Shown here: positions 10,683 through 23,043 of the stretch, piece after piece
Layout of the letters: the number at the start of each line of letters is the position of its first letter
Numbering within the stretch: position 1 is the first letter of the stretch
Assembly: GCA_021234155.1 (NCBI GenBank)
Contig: JAJEKV010000057.1
Coordinates: 4,125,821-4,189,820 of the forward strand
Source: Isoetes taiwanensis
Lineage: Eukaryota; Streptophyta; Lycopodiopsida; Isoetales; Isoetaceae
Direction: 5' to 3'
Length of the DNA: 64,000 nt
Notes under the pieces: generated by a model
Told to the model about the DNA's origin: nothing
The model's database searches: none
Seen by the model: only the letters and a program-made list of their open reading frames with translations
Translations under genes and position numbers: made by a program

Positions 10683-12409
10683 GGAAGACAAGTTTTGCAT
10701 AAGAATGATATTTTGAAGCTTCAAGTCTAGCCCTATAGTATTTTGGCATGATAGCATTATTAGAAAACCTTTGCCTCAGATGGTACATTTTTGCAATCTT
10801 CATTTAACAATAAGTTGAGCTATTGTCCTATCTGATGCAGATTTTTATAAAAGCTACTTATGGTATTTTCCTTCTCATGCATTGCACATCAAGGAATCGA
10901 GCGGTTTACGGAGTAAATTGAATGAATGAACTACTGTCCTTTGTAAGTTACGACCTTTACTATCAGAGATGGTCTACAAGCTAATAATTGGCAATGTTGC
11001 TACCTTTTGCTGAATGCTTACAGAACTTGGAACTTATAAATTCTAGAATAATGTCTACTTAGTAGAATTTTTATATGTGCAACTCCTTCACAAGAGATTT
11101 CTTTATTTTGTGCAGTCTTCTATTCCAAGCTATTCTATTCTATTCCAAACTTTTACATTAGACAATGTGGTAATTGCACGATAATTGTCGGTCAGAGCAA
11201 CTGATAGTATAGTGAAGAAGCAACTAATGTGACGACGTAAGTGGACAAGAATAAGCAATAATTCTGTTAGCCAGCTTAAACTTGAAAATGTGAGTTCTAA
11301 ATTTTTTTCTTCTTTTGAAGAGTTTAACATAACACTTGGTTTTTTCTTTAGATTGTCATCTTCGTTATAGCAGTTTATATCAATGCTACACCATATTGTG
11401 GCCATCATACGTGCACCTTAGAAAATAAGAATCTTAGCTTCTAAGAAAATGACCATTTCATAATCTTCTCGATGGATTTGCTTAAATCTTTTCACATGTC
11501 TAGTTGGATGCTGCCTAGCGGCATGACATTAAAACAACTATCCATCCATCCATCCATCCATCTATCTATCTTCTATAAAATTGACATGATTTGAGCTAGC
11601 ATGTTTTGGTACATCATAGAAAGCAATAGTACTTAGAGTCTAGAGTTATGAATTTAATTCTAAAATTCATTTCAAAATACTTTGCAGATTAATGGCATTA
11701 GTAACAGTTAATAGCACAAACCTCATGTACGCCATGAGAGAAATGCCAACATTCAACAAAAGTACATGTAACAGGGGTACATAAGATGAAAGAAGAAAAC
11801 TAACTCTTAATTTATATTATTAACGGATTCCTTTGGCGTGAATAATAGAGATGTGAGGGATGGGCATACGTTGCATCAAATGTAGGTATGGTTGTTGCAA
11901 AGGCTTGAATCTAGGCCGCAGTTGCTGTTTGAGCACTATTTGGCAATGAGATTCATTTCTAGATAACCTCTTTTTATGAATTGCTTTTGAATTCAATGAA
12001 TCAAATCGTAAATGCTAAGCACAGTTTTTTTGTTTTTGCAATATTTCACGACTTTTTAAGAATAAGCTTTTTAATGTTTGAAATTTTTAAAGGACATTAA
12101 AAAGAAGTCAACATTCAAGTCATGTTTTTATATTCAGTGTTTGTTAGTGGGGGACCTGTGTTTTTTGGGGTAAAGCTAATAATTTGTGGCCATTGAATTT
12201 CTTGCCGTTGGTTAATGACATATAAACCATATTTTTCTATATGTAGATAGACACATATAAATCATATTTTTCAATATGTAGATAGACAAATATATCCTAT
12301 GGAACAAAATTATACATAGCGTGACTTTGGACGGACTTGAACTCAAACAAAGATGTTATAAAACTAGTGTATTATCAAAAAGTCCAAGTGCTATGGAAAT
12401 CCAATACCA

Positions 12410-12418
12410 TAAACATGT
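12410..12418. other. A/B junction in unit 1
   Basis: Nine bases, TAAACATGT, separate A from B here, whereas unit 2 has 2488 bases (17829-20316) at the same place. The nine bases resemble words inside the foldback element found in unit 2 (TGTAAACATGCAAAACATGT). This fits a deletion with short filler, or a pre-insertion state. Confidence 0.6.
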
Positions 12419-13995
12419 CAAGAAAACGTGTGTATGATATTTTTTTGCCAAGAAACATATCACATGCACATGCGACATGCGCATGCCATACGTTCGGCTA
12501 AAATAGCATGCCGCATGCGCATCCCAAAAAAAAGGGGCATTTTTGGCTTTATGGCCTTTTTTGTCACAAACAAGATATCAAAATGATCATTCCGGGACCT
12601 TATTGCTTGAGTTATAACTTCCTCAGTTGTATTTATCAATAGGGAAAAAAGACAGAATCTGATACAGTGCGACATTTTTTTGTTTTCAAACTAGGAGGTG
12701 ATGGTACAAATGGCTGGAGGTGATATCACAAATGGACAATGTCAATTTCATCTCTGCCATGTGCAGGGATGTGGTATGTCTAAAATGTCCAACATCCACC
12801 ATGTATATTGGATTTTAAAGATGCAATTATTTATCTTTGTGTTGAGCTATCTAATATACATGCATGCATTTATTTTGTTGCCATGAGGCATCTTAAAACA
12901 AATGTAAGAATTAAAAGTGTGTTGTAAAGACTTGATGGGTTACCCACAGGGTTGTGAGTTCCTTAATTACTAACAATATTTATTCTATGAATATTTTGTT
13001 CTCTTTGAGCATGATTTTGAGTCGCTGGAGTTCCCAGTGAACTTGAAATAGGCCATGGATTTGGATCTACTGAATGATAAGGATATCGCACATTCATAAT
13101 TGTTTGCTACTTTCTCCGAATTGGCCCAAAAAATCCCACATTTAGAGGTAACTTATCAAGAAATTAGACAGCCAAAAGAGCAATGCATTGCCTTCAATGC
13201 TAAGACTCAACATGTAGAAACATTATTTGATATGTTCACTGTTGACAAATGGACTTAGCTAGATGACCCAAATGTTTATGAGTGTATAATTGTTTATCTT
13301 ATCTTATATAATTATGTGGAACTCTCTATAAATTTTATCCCTATCCCTATAATGAATGATTATTTCTTGAATTATGACACAACTGCCATGTATTGAGGGT
13401 CTAGCATTGGCGAGCTAAGGGTTAAAGGTTTTGGGATTATGTCAAGTCAATCTAAGAACTTCCAAAGATAAAGAATACTAAGAATTAATTTCTTTGTCTT
13501 AAATTGATTATATTTACAAGAAATTTATCGCAGTGTCCTCTTTCCCGAATCTCCATCGAAATTGATCAGTATATATACAATCACGTGAACAACGTTTGCG
13601 TATGTATGTACACAATGATTGATGGTTTATATAGAAGGAATAATTTTAAAACTCCAACAATGTAATATATTGGCAAAATATGTACCTTGAATACAAAGAA
13701 TGAAGCAAGGGCGAAGCACTCACATTAATACTTTAATTGCTTTCAATGTGATAAAATGCTAGGAACATCTTCTATTTTTAGGATGGAAGTCCCGTTAGAT
13801 AGTCGATACGTGTCATGAATCAAATGCTATTTTTACACCACCTATTTGAATTCTAAGCCACATATGATGTACATATCTTTCATAGGCAATGGTCTATCTA
13901 GACAATCGACATATGTCATTGCCTTCCTTCTGCCACATGTTCGTATTTTAAACCACGTGTAAATAATATCAAATATCATTAATATCGAAATGCTA

Positions 13996-14045
13996 AATGT
14001 CATTTAAATGTATTAAATGTGTTAATAATGTTAATGGTAGTTGTG
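13996..14045. other. B/C junction in unit 1, foldback-like filler
   Basis: Fifty bases join B to C, where unit 2 has 3577 bases (21948-25524). The right half, TAATGTTAATGGTAGTTGTG, matches the foldback element arm at about 20098-20117 with one mismatch. The left half shares ATTTAAATGT with the same arm. Confidence 0.6.
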
Positions 14046-14081
14046 TGTTTAGACTCTAGCAATTTATGGCTTTCCCTCAGG

Positions 14082-14185
14082 TTGGTGTAGATCACACACA
14101 AAATAGTACATTAGATACTGTATTTTCAGAACATGCTGGCCCCTTGACAGTAGAAGTCATGCTTAGAATCCCATGCTTTGTTTAA
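14082..14185 (+). pseudogene. Exon-like segment of block C (copy 1)
   Basis: Following a CCCTCAG acceptor-like sequence, a frame reads VGVDHTQNSTLDTVFSEHAG and then PLTVEVMLRIPCFV before a stop. The identical frame occurs in unit 2 at 25561-25664. In unit 2 it lies downstream of further exon-like sequence that unit 1 lacks, so copy 1 would be the orphaned 3' part of that gene. I do not recognise the protein. Confidence 0.3.
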
Positions 14186-15111
14186 TGTTTAGTTTTGAGG
14201 CTTTTGAAGCCGTTTATATTGTATTTTTGCTTCGATGCAGCATTGGCAAATTGAAGCGTTGAAGTTTATAACAGGAGGAGGAACCAGTGAGAGGCTCTTC
14301 GTCTAAGACCCTCGTTTTACAATTATTGCATGTACAGGAAGGTCAGGATATGGTGGCTGCGTTTGGTAAGTGAACTTACTGCTGCAAAATTGCTTCTATT
14401 TTGTATTTTCAAGTTCTTTCTTTGCATATGCAGGGGTTCTTCCAGCATTTTTGTAGCAGTGTTTGCAAAATCGACTTGCCATTTTTTCTGCCCGCAATGG
14501 AATTAGTTAGAGTAGCATTTTGGTTTTCTTTGTATTGTTGGATATTGCTTCAAACATGTACATTCCTTGGAGATCTTGGTTTACTGCACTGGAAATGATA
14601 AAGTTCGCACAGGTAAATAGAGCCCAAGTACTTAAAAATCTCAAGGCAATGCCAAGTTCAAATATTCTCTCCCTTTACCATTATTTACGGCTATGAGATT
14701 CTGCGATGTTTCGGAAGATCCCTTGACAGAAGTGTTGTCTCATCTGGCAACAAACCTTGGTATCCTCGTCAATTTGTCTTAGTTAGAAGCACCAAGGTAA
14801 TAGCAATATTTCGTTGCAGTGCCATAAATCTTGACTTCTTATTCTTGCATTACAAATGCCTTCATGTGGAATTGTCGAGATCGTGGAAGCGAATTCTATG
14901 TAAGTGCTGCATACTCTAGCATATTTGTATTGGCTTTGTATTCAGTCTATTCGTGGCATTGAGCTACTTAAAGCACGGAACACATAAATTGGCATGATTA
15001 TTGTGTTTCCTAGAAGTCTTCTTAAGAACATTCCTACTTAAATAATGGCAGGAGAAGCTCATAACAAGCCAAATATACATAGTCTATTGTATGCTCTGGC
15101 AATGCAGGCAT

Positions 15112-15161
15112 TGAAGATACGGCCGACATATTGAAGATATTGGAAACATGGGAAAGAACTA
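15112..15161 (+). pseudogene. Exon-like segment of block C (GIEDTADILKILETWERTR)
   Basis: Flanked by a GCAATGCAG acceptor-like and a GTATGT donor-like sequence, the open stretch reads GIEDTADILKILETWERTR. The unit 2 copy is at about 26914-26963. Both copies keep the splice-like borders. The family is unknown. Confidence 0.3.
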
Positions 15162-17828
15162 GGTATGTATATTCACACATTCTCTCCAAATTGAGAATGG
15201 ATAGCTGGATCTTATTGCATGGCTGGAGATGCTAACTAACCACTTGCCCAAAACATAGGTGCATCGTAATTGTTTATTGATTTTACAATGTCCCCATTCT
15301 CATACAGCTAGATAAAATATTAATTAAAATATGAGACAACTATTAACTTTATACCCTCTATTAAGCATCCTGGTCACACCTCCTAGAAATGCAAATGAAT
15401 CGCCTGCCTAATGCCCCACGAAATAGGGAATAGGGCACCTTGCATTTGGGTTCACCTGTAAAAGCAAGGGCTAAATCTGAGAACATTGAAGGCTTTGCCC
15501 AGTTTAATTTTACAAGATGGCCTTCATGTTCTAAAAAGCGTAGCTTTGCATAGGGATGAATGCAACATGGGATCTAATATTTTATAGTTTCACCATTTAG
15601 CACATAGTAATTGTTATCTGTTAGGCATCTTGAAACCCTACTAAGGTACTTCTGTTATATCAAGCCTCTACATTTCTTCATAATGCTGTTTTGCATAATG
15701 CATATTGCATCTTTCGTTTGTTAATGGCTAGAGTTTACAATTTGGCATGAATGCATTTGAAATGCATTCTCTAGACGATGGTCTTCATGAGCTTCAGCCT
15801 CCAAACTTACTCATGTAATTTAAAGAAAGGACGAGAAGAATTGCTTTGAGTGCCCCTATAGAACCTACTGCATTTCATCATGCATGCTTTAGAATTCTAT
15901 ATGAGCTTTCTTTTTGCTGCAACCTCAATAGTAGGTACATGTATTGTGTTTTTCTTTTCTATTGGAAGGATGGTTTGTCCACTACCAAGTTTAGAACCTC
16001 ATGTCCCATACATTGAATAAATTACTTTTACGATGGCATTAGAACAGAACAGAACAGAACATAACATAACATAACATAACAAAATAGAATAGAATAGAAT
16101 AGGAAGACAAGTTTTGCATAAGAATGATATTTTGAAGCTTCAAGTCTAGCCCTATAGTATTTTGGCATGATAGCATTATTAGAAAACCTTTGCCTCAGAT
16201 GGTACATTTTTGCAATCTTCATTTAACAATAAGTTGAGCTATTGTCCTATCTGATGCAGATTTTTATAAAAGCTACTTATGGTATTTTCCTTCTCATGCA
16301 TTGCACATCAAGGAATCGAGCGGTTTACGGAGTAAATTGAATGAATGAACTACTGTCCTTTGTAAGTTACGACCTTTACTATCAGAGATGGTCTACAAGC
16401 TAATAATTGGCAATGTTGCTACCTTTTGCTGAATGCTTATAGAACTTGGAACTTATAAATTCTAGAATAATGTCTACTTAGTAGAATTTTTATATGTGCA
16501 TCTCCTTCACAAGAGATTTCTTTATTTTGTGTAGTCTTCTATTCCAAGCTATTCTATTCTATTCCAAACTTTTACATTAGACAATGTGGTAATTGCACGA
16601 TAATTGTCGGTCAGAGCAACTGATAGTATAGTGAAGAAGCAACTAATGTGACGACGTAAGTGGACAAGAATAAGCAATAATTCTGTTAGCCAGCTTAAAC
16701 TTGAAAATGTGAGTTCTAAATTTTTTTCTTCTTTTGAAGAGTTTAACATAACACTTGGTTTTTTCTTTAGATTGTCATCTTCGTTATAGCAGTTTATATC
16801 AATGCTACACCATATTGTGGCCATCATACGTGCACCTTAGAAAATAAGAATCTTAGCTTCTAAGAAAATGACCATTTCATAATCTTCTCGATGGATTTGC
16901 TTAAATCTTTTCACATGTCTAGTTGGATGCTGCCTAGCGGCATGACATTAAAACAACTATCCATCCATCCATCCATCCATCTATCTATCTTCTATAAAAT
17001 TGACATGATTTGAGCTAGCATGTTTTGGTACATCATAGAAAGCAATAGTACTTACAGTCTAGAGTTATGAATTTAATTCTAAAATTCATTTCAAAATACT
17101 TTGCAGATTAATGGCATTAGTAACAGTTAATAGCACAAACCTCATGTACGCCATGAGAGAAATGCCAACATTCAACAAAAGTACATGTAACAGGGGTACA
17201 TAAGATGAAAGAAGAAAACTAACTCTTAATTCATATTATTAACGGATTCCTTTGGCATGAATAATAGAGATGTGAGGGATGGGCATACGTTGCATCAGAT
17301 GTAGGTATGGTTGTTGCAAAGGCTTGAATCTAGGCCGCAGTTGCTGTTTGAGCACTATTTGGCAATGAGATTCATTTCTAGATAACCTCTTTTTATGAAT
17401 TGCTTTTGAATTCAATGAATCAAATCGTAAATGCTAAGCACAGTTTTTTTGTTTTTGCAATATTTCACGACTTTTTAAGAATAAGCTTTTTAATGTTTGA
17501 AATTTTTAAAGGACATTAAAAAGAAGTCAACATTCAAGTCATGTTTTTATATTCAGTGTTTGTTAGTGGGGGACCTGTGTTTTTTGGGGTAAAGCTAATA
17601 ATTTGTGGCCATTGAATTTCTTGCCGTTGGTTAATGACATATAAACCATATTTTTCTATATGTAGATAGACACATATAAATCATATTTTTCAATATGTAG
17701 ATAGACAAATATATCCTATGGAACAAAATTATACATAGCGTGACTTTGGACGGACTTGAACTCAAACAAAGATGTTATAAAACTAGTGTATTATCAAAAA
17801 GTCCAAGTGCTATGGAAATCCAATACCA

Positions 17829-19471
17829 ATATGTAGCATAATAACAGGGGGTTACTTTTTGTTTTTTATACGCTTTTTCACATGGTTTTTCTATGATTTC
17901 GTTGTTGTATTCATTGAGGTGTACTAAATAGTATTTCTAGAGTGCACCCTTTATGGGCCGTTAATTTTCGTTGGCTGAAACAATCCGAGGGTTGTTGTCT
18001 TTCTCTGCATGTTTGTGCATGAACATTGCGCATGTGTATGCATGTGCATGTGCACGTGCATGTGCACGTGTGTGCATGTCCATGTGCACGTGTGTGCATG
18101 TGCATGTGCATGTGCTTGTGCATGTGCATGTGCATGCGCATGTGCATGTGCATGTGTACTTGCCCTCTTGGATTCTTGTTGCCGGAGTGGATGTTTGCTG
18201 ATGGAAGGTTATCACGAGATGGATTTTTTGCTCACATTTACAAAGGTATTTGTTTTTTTAATGTTTCTTGATTAATATAATGGTATTTTTTACAAGATAT
18301 TGGTTTTACGATTCTACAATGCAATGCTTGCAAAACCCGCCTTTGTTTCCTTCACTTTGTGCGTTCTAAGATTTGTTGCAGATTCTAAAAGAGTTTAGAG
18401 TTTTAGGCCCTCTGTTTGCTTCCAACTTCTTGGATATTCCTGGCCTGCTGGATTATTCATAGTAACCAGCCTTTAGCTTCAATCAACAAATGGATTCTTG
18501 TGCACACAACAGGCGGATTATTCCATGCCGCTTTTCGAGTCGTCTTGGTCAGGTCAAACAATGGCCATATGGAGCATCCAAAATCATATGGATTGATAAA
18601 CAATGGTTTCATTGTGAAAGAGAAATAGTTGTAGCTGAAGTAACACGTGGAATGCTAACGAGCAAGCTTGCTTCAAAACCTCTATCCTTGATCTCGCTTC
18701 ACTTGGCTATTCTGAAACCTACTCCACATCACCAAACGGGCCGATTCTCTTCACTTGTTAAACCAAAGCCGGGCAATCCGTGAGAAAGTGTCACTAAGTT
18801 CTTTATGAACCTCACCAATTGTTACCGCAGAGTAACGTTGATGTTGTTGTCTTTCATGCAATGGTTTGTGAATAAAACATTATTGTCAAGCATATCAATG
18901 TCTAAAGCTTTTATTTGATTCAATTTTATTTTGTTACTAAAGGTTTGTGAATAAAACATTATTGTAGAGCATATCGGTGTCAAAAGCTTTTATTGATTCA
19001 ATTTTATTTCACTAGTAAAATTCTATTTTCTAAATTAATATCAATCTAACCAATTTCTTTCCTTTTTACGTTCATGCGACTATAGAATCTCTCAATCCAT
19101 CAATTCCACATGACATTTCTTCGATGCACGAAGTCAACATGATGTTGATCCAACATTCTTGTACTAGAGAATCCAATAAACGAAGATCAAGTTCAATTAG
19201 TCCCCACCACCATCGGTACCAACCACCACTGCATGCATGGCGAAGACCCTATTGATGTGTTGTTATTATGGTTGGTTGGTTGGTTGGGTTTACGTCGCAA
19301 AGTAAAAGGCTAAGCGCCCTCTGCGATTGCTTGATAGGCAAATCAACGAAATTGCTATCTATTTGGCTATTTGTTTGGCTAAGTTTGGTTGCCATATCTA
19401 TTTTGAGTGCTTCAAAATTGCTATAATACTCTTCTTTGCCTTCAATGGCTTAATAAATTTTTAAATAATAT
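17829..19471. other. Insert between A' and B', left part
   Basis: Present only in unit 2. It opens with ATATGTAGCATAATAACAGG, which recurs on the minus strand near 39633-39658 with two mismatches. It contains the purine-pyrimidine repeat at 18020-18155 and otherwise AT-rich sequence. No coding frame is convincing, since the frames across the microsatellite are artefacts of the repeat. Confidence 0.5.
18020..18155. repeat. Alternating purine-pyrimidine repeat (GTGCAT)n
   Basis: About 135 bases of GTGCAT and GTGCAC hexamers alternate purine and pyrimidine almost throughout, broken by a GTCC and a GCTT. Such tracts favour left-handed Z-DNA in vitro. All six frames stay open, which is a consequence of the repeat. 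Confidence 0.9.
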
Positions 19472-19538
19472 GCTTTTAAAGCAGTATGTAATTAAGTTAC
19501 ATTATGCTATAATATTATAGTTACCCGTGCTTCATATT

Positions 19539-19578
<40 letters not shown>

Positions 19579-20317
19579 GCTAGATATTAGATATTACATA
19601 TTGCTACATGTTTTGCATGTTTACATGTTTTTACATATGTTTGGTTTTTTTAGGGCCCAAAATTTTTTTTAATATAACAACCAACACATAACTACCATTA
19701 ACATTAATTATCACAACCATTGGATCCAACACATTTAAATTAAAATCCCCCTTAAACCCCCTTTGGTTTGGGTGCATATTCACACGGGGGGTGACGTAGG
19801 GCAGCGAGAGCCCTTATAATTATATTTTGCACGTACAAAATCAACACCATATAGTATTTTGCTTCAAATCTTATAGTATTTTGCAAATCTTGTTATACAG
19901 TATAGCAAATTTTGTACTTGCATACCCCACAAACGAGGAATTTTACGTACGGTGTAGATTAAGGAATAAGGGGTGAATATGCCTATCCAACAGCTCTCGT
20001 TGCCTGGAGTCACCCCCTGTGTGAATATGCACCCAAACCAAAGGGGGTTTAAGGGGGATTTTAATTTAAATGTGTTGGATCCAATGGTTGTGATAATTAA
20101 TGTTAATGGTAGTTATGTGTTGGTTGTTATATTAAAAAAAATTTTGGGCCCTAAAAAAACCAAACATATGTAAAAACATGTAAACATGCAAAACATGTAG
20201 CAATATGTAATATCTAATATCTAGCATTATAAGAAAAAAAAAAAAAAAACTAATATGAAGCCTGAGTAACTATAATATTATAGCATAATGTAACTTAATT
20301 ACATACGCTTTAAAAGC
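19472..20317. mobile_element. Foldback element with ~330 bp inverted arms
   Basis: The left arm (19472-19811) and right arm (19992-20317) are near-perfect reverse complements. Both outer ends start GCTTTTAAAGC and continue through GTATGTAATTAAGTTAC. Inside, the arms share ATTGGATCCAACACATTTAA and the C-rich part CCCCCTTAAACCCCC. A spacer of about 180 bases lies between them and has no coding frame. One arm has a T-run of about 30 bases and its partner an A-run of only about 17, a slippage difference. The right end touches the first base of block B'. A related half-element lies near 39490-39660. Confidence 0.9.
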
Positions 20318-20540
20318 AAGAAAACGTGTGTATGATATTTTTTTGCCAAGAAACATATCACATGCGCATGCGACATGCGCATGCCATACGTTCGGCTAAA
20401 ATAGCATGCCGCATGCGCATCCCAAAAAAAAAAGGGGCATTTTTGGCTTTATGGCCTTTTTTGTCACAAACAAGATATCAAAATGATCATTCCGGGACCT
20501 TATTGCTTGAGTTATAACTTCCTCGGTTGTATTTATCAAT

Positions 20541-20594
20541 AGGAAGGAAGGAAGGAAAAAATTTTAACGTCCACGGAACCCAATCGGGTTATAG
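20541..20594 (-). mobile_element. Minimal LINE tail insertion, absent from unit 1
   Basis: Compared with 12630 in block B, B' carries about 53 extra bases. On the minus strand they read ACCCGATTGGGTTCCGTGG and then ACGTTAAAA with a CCTT-repeat tail, the same 3' end as the LINE copies at 32231-32298 and 61973-62038. The flank ATAG is found on both sides, consistent with a short target-site duplication. This is an extreme 5' truncation of a non-L1 LINE (or a matching SINE), inserted after the tandem duplication. Confidence 0.8.
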
Positions 20595-21947
20595 GGAAAA
20601 AAGACAGAATCTGATACAGTGCGACATTTTTTTGTTTTCAAACTAGGAGGTGATGGTACAAATGGCTGGAGGTGATATCACAAATGGACAATGTCAATTT
20701 CATCTCTGCCATGTGCAGGGATGTGGTATGTCTAAAATGTCCAACATCCACCATGTATACTGGATTTTAAAGATGCAATTATTTATCTTTGTGTTGAGCT
20801 ATCTAATATACATGCATGCATTTATTTTGTTGCCATGAGGCATCTTAAAACAAATGTAAGAATTAAAAGTGTGTTGTAAAGACTTGATGGGTTACCCACA
20901 GGGTTGTGAGTTCCTTAATTACTAACAATATTTATTCTATGAATATTTTGTTCTCTTTGAGCATGATTTTGAGTCGCTGGAGTTCCCAATGAACTCGAAA
21001 TAGGCCATGGATTTGGATCTACTGAATGATAAGGATATCGCACATTCATAATTGTTTGCTACTTTCTCCGAATTGGCCCAAAAAATCCCACATTTAGAGG
21101 TAACTTATCAAGAAATTAGACAGCCAAAAGAGCAATGCATTGCCTTCAATGCTAAGACTCAACATGTAGAAACATTATTTGATATGTTCACTCTTGACAA
21201 ATGGACTTAGCTAGATGACCCAAATGTTTATGAGTGTATAATTGTTTATCTTATCTTATATAATTATGTGGAACTCTCTATAAATTTTATCCCTATCCCT
21301 ATAATGAATGATTATTTCTTGAATTATGACACAACTGCCATGTATTGAGGGTCTAGCGTTGGCGAGCTAAGGGTTAAAGGTTTTGGGATTATGTCAAGTC
21401 AATCTGAGAACTTCCAAAGATAAAGAATACTAAGAGTTAATTTCTTTGTCTTAAATTGATTATATTTACAAGAAATTTATCGCAGTGTCCTCTTTCCCGA
21501 ATCTCCATCGAAATTGATCAGTATATATACAATCACGTGAACAACGTTTGTGTATGTATGTACACAATGATTGATGGTTTATATAGAAGGAATAATTTTA
21601 AAACTCCAACAATGTAATATATTGGCAAAATATGTACCTTGAATACAAAGAATGAAGCAAGGGCGAAGCACTCACATTAATACTTTAATTGCTTTCAATG
21701 TGATAAAATGCTAGGAACATCTTCTATTTTTAGGATGGAAGTCCCGTTAGATAGTCGATACGTGTCATGAATCAAATGCTATTTTTACACCACCTATTTG
21801 AATTCTAAGCCACATATGATGTACATATCTTTCATAGGCAATGGTCTATCTAGACAATCGACATATGTCATTGCCTTCCTTCTGCCACATGTTCGTATTT
21901 TAAACCATGTGTAAATAATATCAAATATCATTAATATAGAAATGCTA

Positions 21948-22060
21948 CAGTTCTTCTGAATTCTTGACTCAGAAGTAATTTGTTGGGGTTATGCACCTTC
22001 CCTTTCTCTGAGGTGCAGCTGAGTGGATCCAGCTATTTCAAATATAATATAATAGGCATA
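21948..22060. other. Start of the insert between B' and C'
   Basis: Unique sequence present only in unit 2. No feature supported. Confidence 0.4.
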
Positions 22061-22676
22061 GGCACATGTCAATACAAATTCATCGAATCTATACCAAATA
22101 AATCATGTGTTAATTCAATACTTTAATCCCATGATGATTTGTACATTTGCAAATGATGAATTAAGGTTCATGTCGATTTATACATTATATAATTAATGGT
22201 GGATATGCCATGAGCATATATAACCAAGGCCGGATCTGCCATGTGTCAATTGCAAGGATTAGGTTTTGTCTAATGTCTATATCACTTAGGTTTTTCACGA
22301 TTTTGGAATATTGAAACTCGTGTCACTGTCACCTAATTAGTAAGGAAGAAAAGTAATCATTCGAAATCATTCTCATAAAGGAAATAAGGCACATGTCAAT
22401 ACAAATCCATCGTAATTTACACCAAAATAAACCATGTGTCAATTCACTATTTTAAACCCATGATGATTCGTACATTCTCAAATGATGAATTACGTCACAC
22501 GTCGATTTGTACATTACATAATTAATGGTGGATATGCCATATGCATATATACCCAAGGCTGGATCTGCCACGTATCAATTGCAAGGCTTAGGTTTTGTGT
22601 AATGTCTATATCACTTAGGTTTTCCACGACTTTGGAATATTGAAACTCGTGTCGCACTCGCCTAATTAGTAAGGAG
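22061..22676. repeat. Direct tandem repeat, period 327 bp
   Basis: 22061-22387 and 22388-22676 are diverged direct copies (roughly 85-90% by eye). Shared words include GGCACATGTCAATACAAAT, TAATTAATGGTGGATATGCC and ATGTCTATATCACTTAGGTT. The repeat lies upstream of a TATA-like sequence and the exon-like region that follows. Confidence 0.85.
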
Positions 22677-22863
22677 CTATAAGTGCATCATAGATGCAGT
22701 CTTCAATTTCGAAGACAGTGTCACGCTGGAAGAATTAGTAAGGAAGAAAAAAATTTGAGAACAGAAAATCCAAAAGATTTAAATAGGCTACCATAAATGC
22801 AACCTTTAATTTCAAAGACACGTGTCATGCTGAAAGAAAATAGATGAGAACAGGAAAGAAAAC

Positions 22864-22873
22864 TGCTTTATAT
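22864..22873 (+). promoter_or_regulatory. TATA-like element
   Basis: TTTATATAGG lies some 180 bases upstream of the first exon-like sequence of the unit 2 candidate gene. This placement allows a core promoter, but no other promoter signal was identified. Confidence 0.3.
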
Positions 22874-23043
22874 AGGAGGGATAAAACTAGAGGCTATCTA
22901 ACATATATAACTCTCCTACAAATATGCTTTTGGAATATTCTTAATTGATACTTTCTCCTTAAATCGACACGTACCTTTCTGAGGAAAAAATAGGGCTTTA
23001 AAAATAGAGAAAAAAAAAAGCGAAATAAGGGATTTGGCTTGGC

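Larger units (their letters stand above)
10404..15822. repeat. Tandem duplication, unit 1 (blocks A-B-C)
   Basis: Three blocks recur later in the same order and orientation. A is 10404-12409 (copy at 15823-17828). B is 12419-13995 (copy at 20317-21947). C is 14046-15822/27 (copy at 25525-27634). A' begins exactly where C ends, so the arrangement is a head-to-tail tandem duplication of about 5.4 kb. By eye the blocks differ at under about 1% of positions (roughly ten substitutions per 1.5-2 kb), similar in all three, which supports one recent event. In unit 1 the blocks are joined by only 9 and 50 bases. Confidence 0.92.

Noticed and set aside
10609-10803. 64-codon minus-strand frame, identical at 16028-16222
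   Set aside because: The identity reflects the recent tandem duplication. The frame includes a pentanucleotide repeat and has no homology signal.
11130-11408. 92-codon minus-strand frame conserved at 16549-16827
   Set aside because: Conserved only because the whole block is duplicated; no codon-level constraint can be inferred.
18009-18275. Several overlapping open frames in both strands rich in Met, His and Cys
   Set aside because: They are produced by the GTGCAT repeat, which lacks stop codons in all frames.
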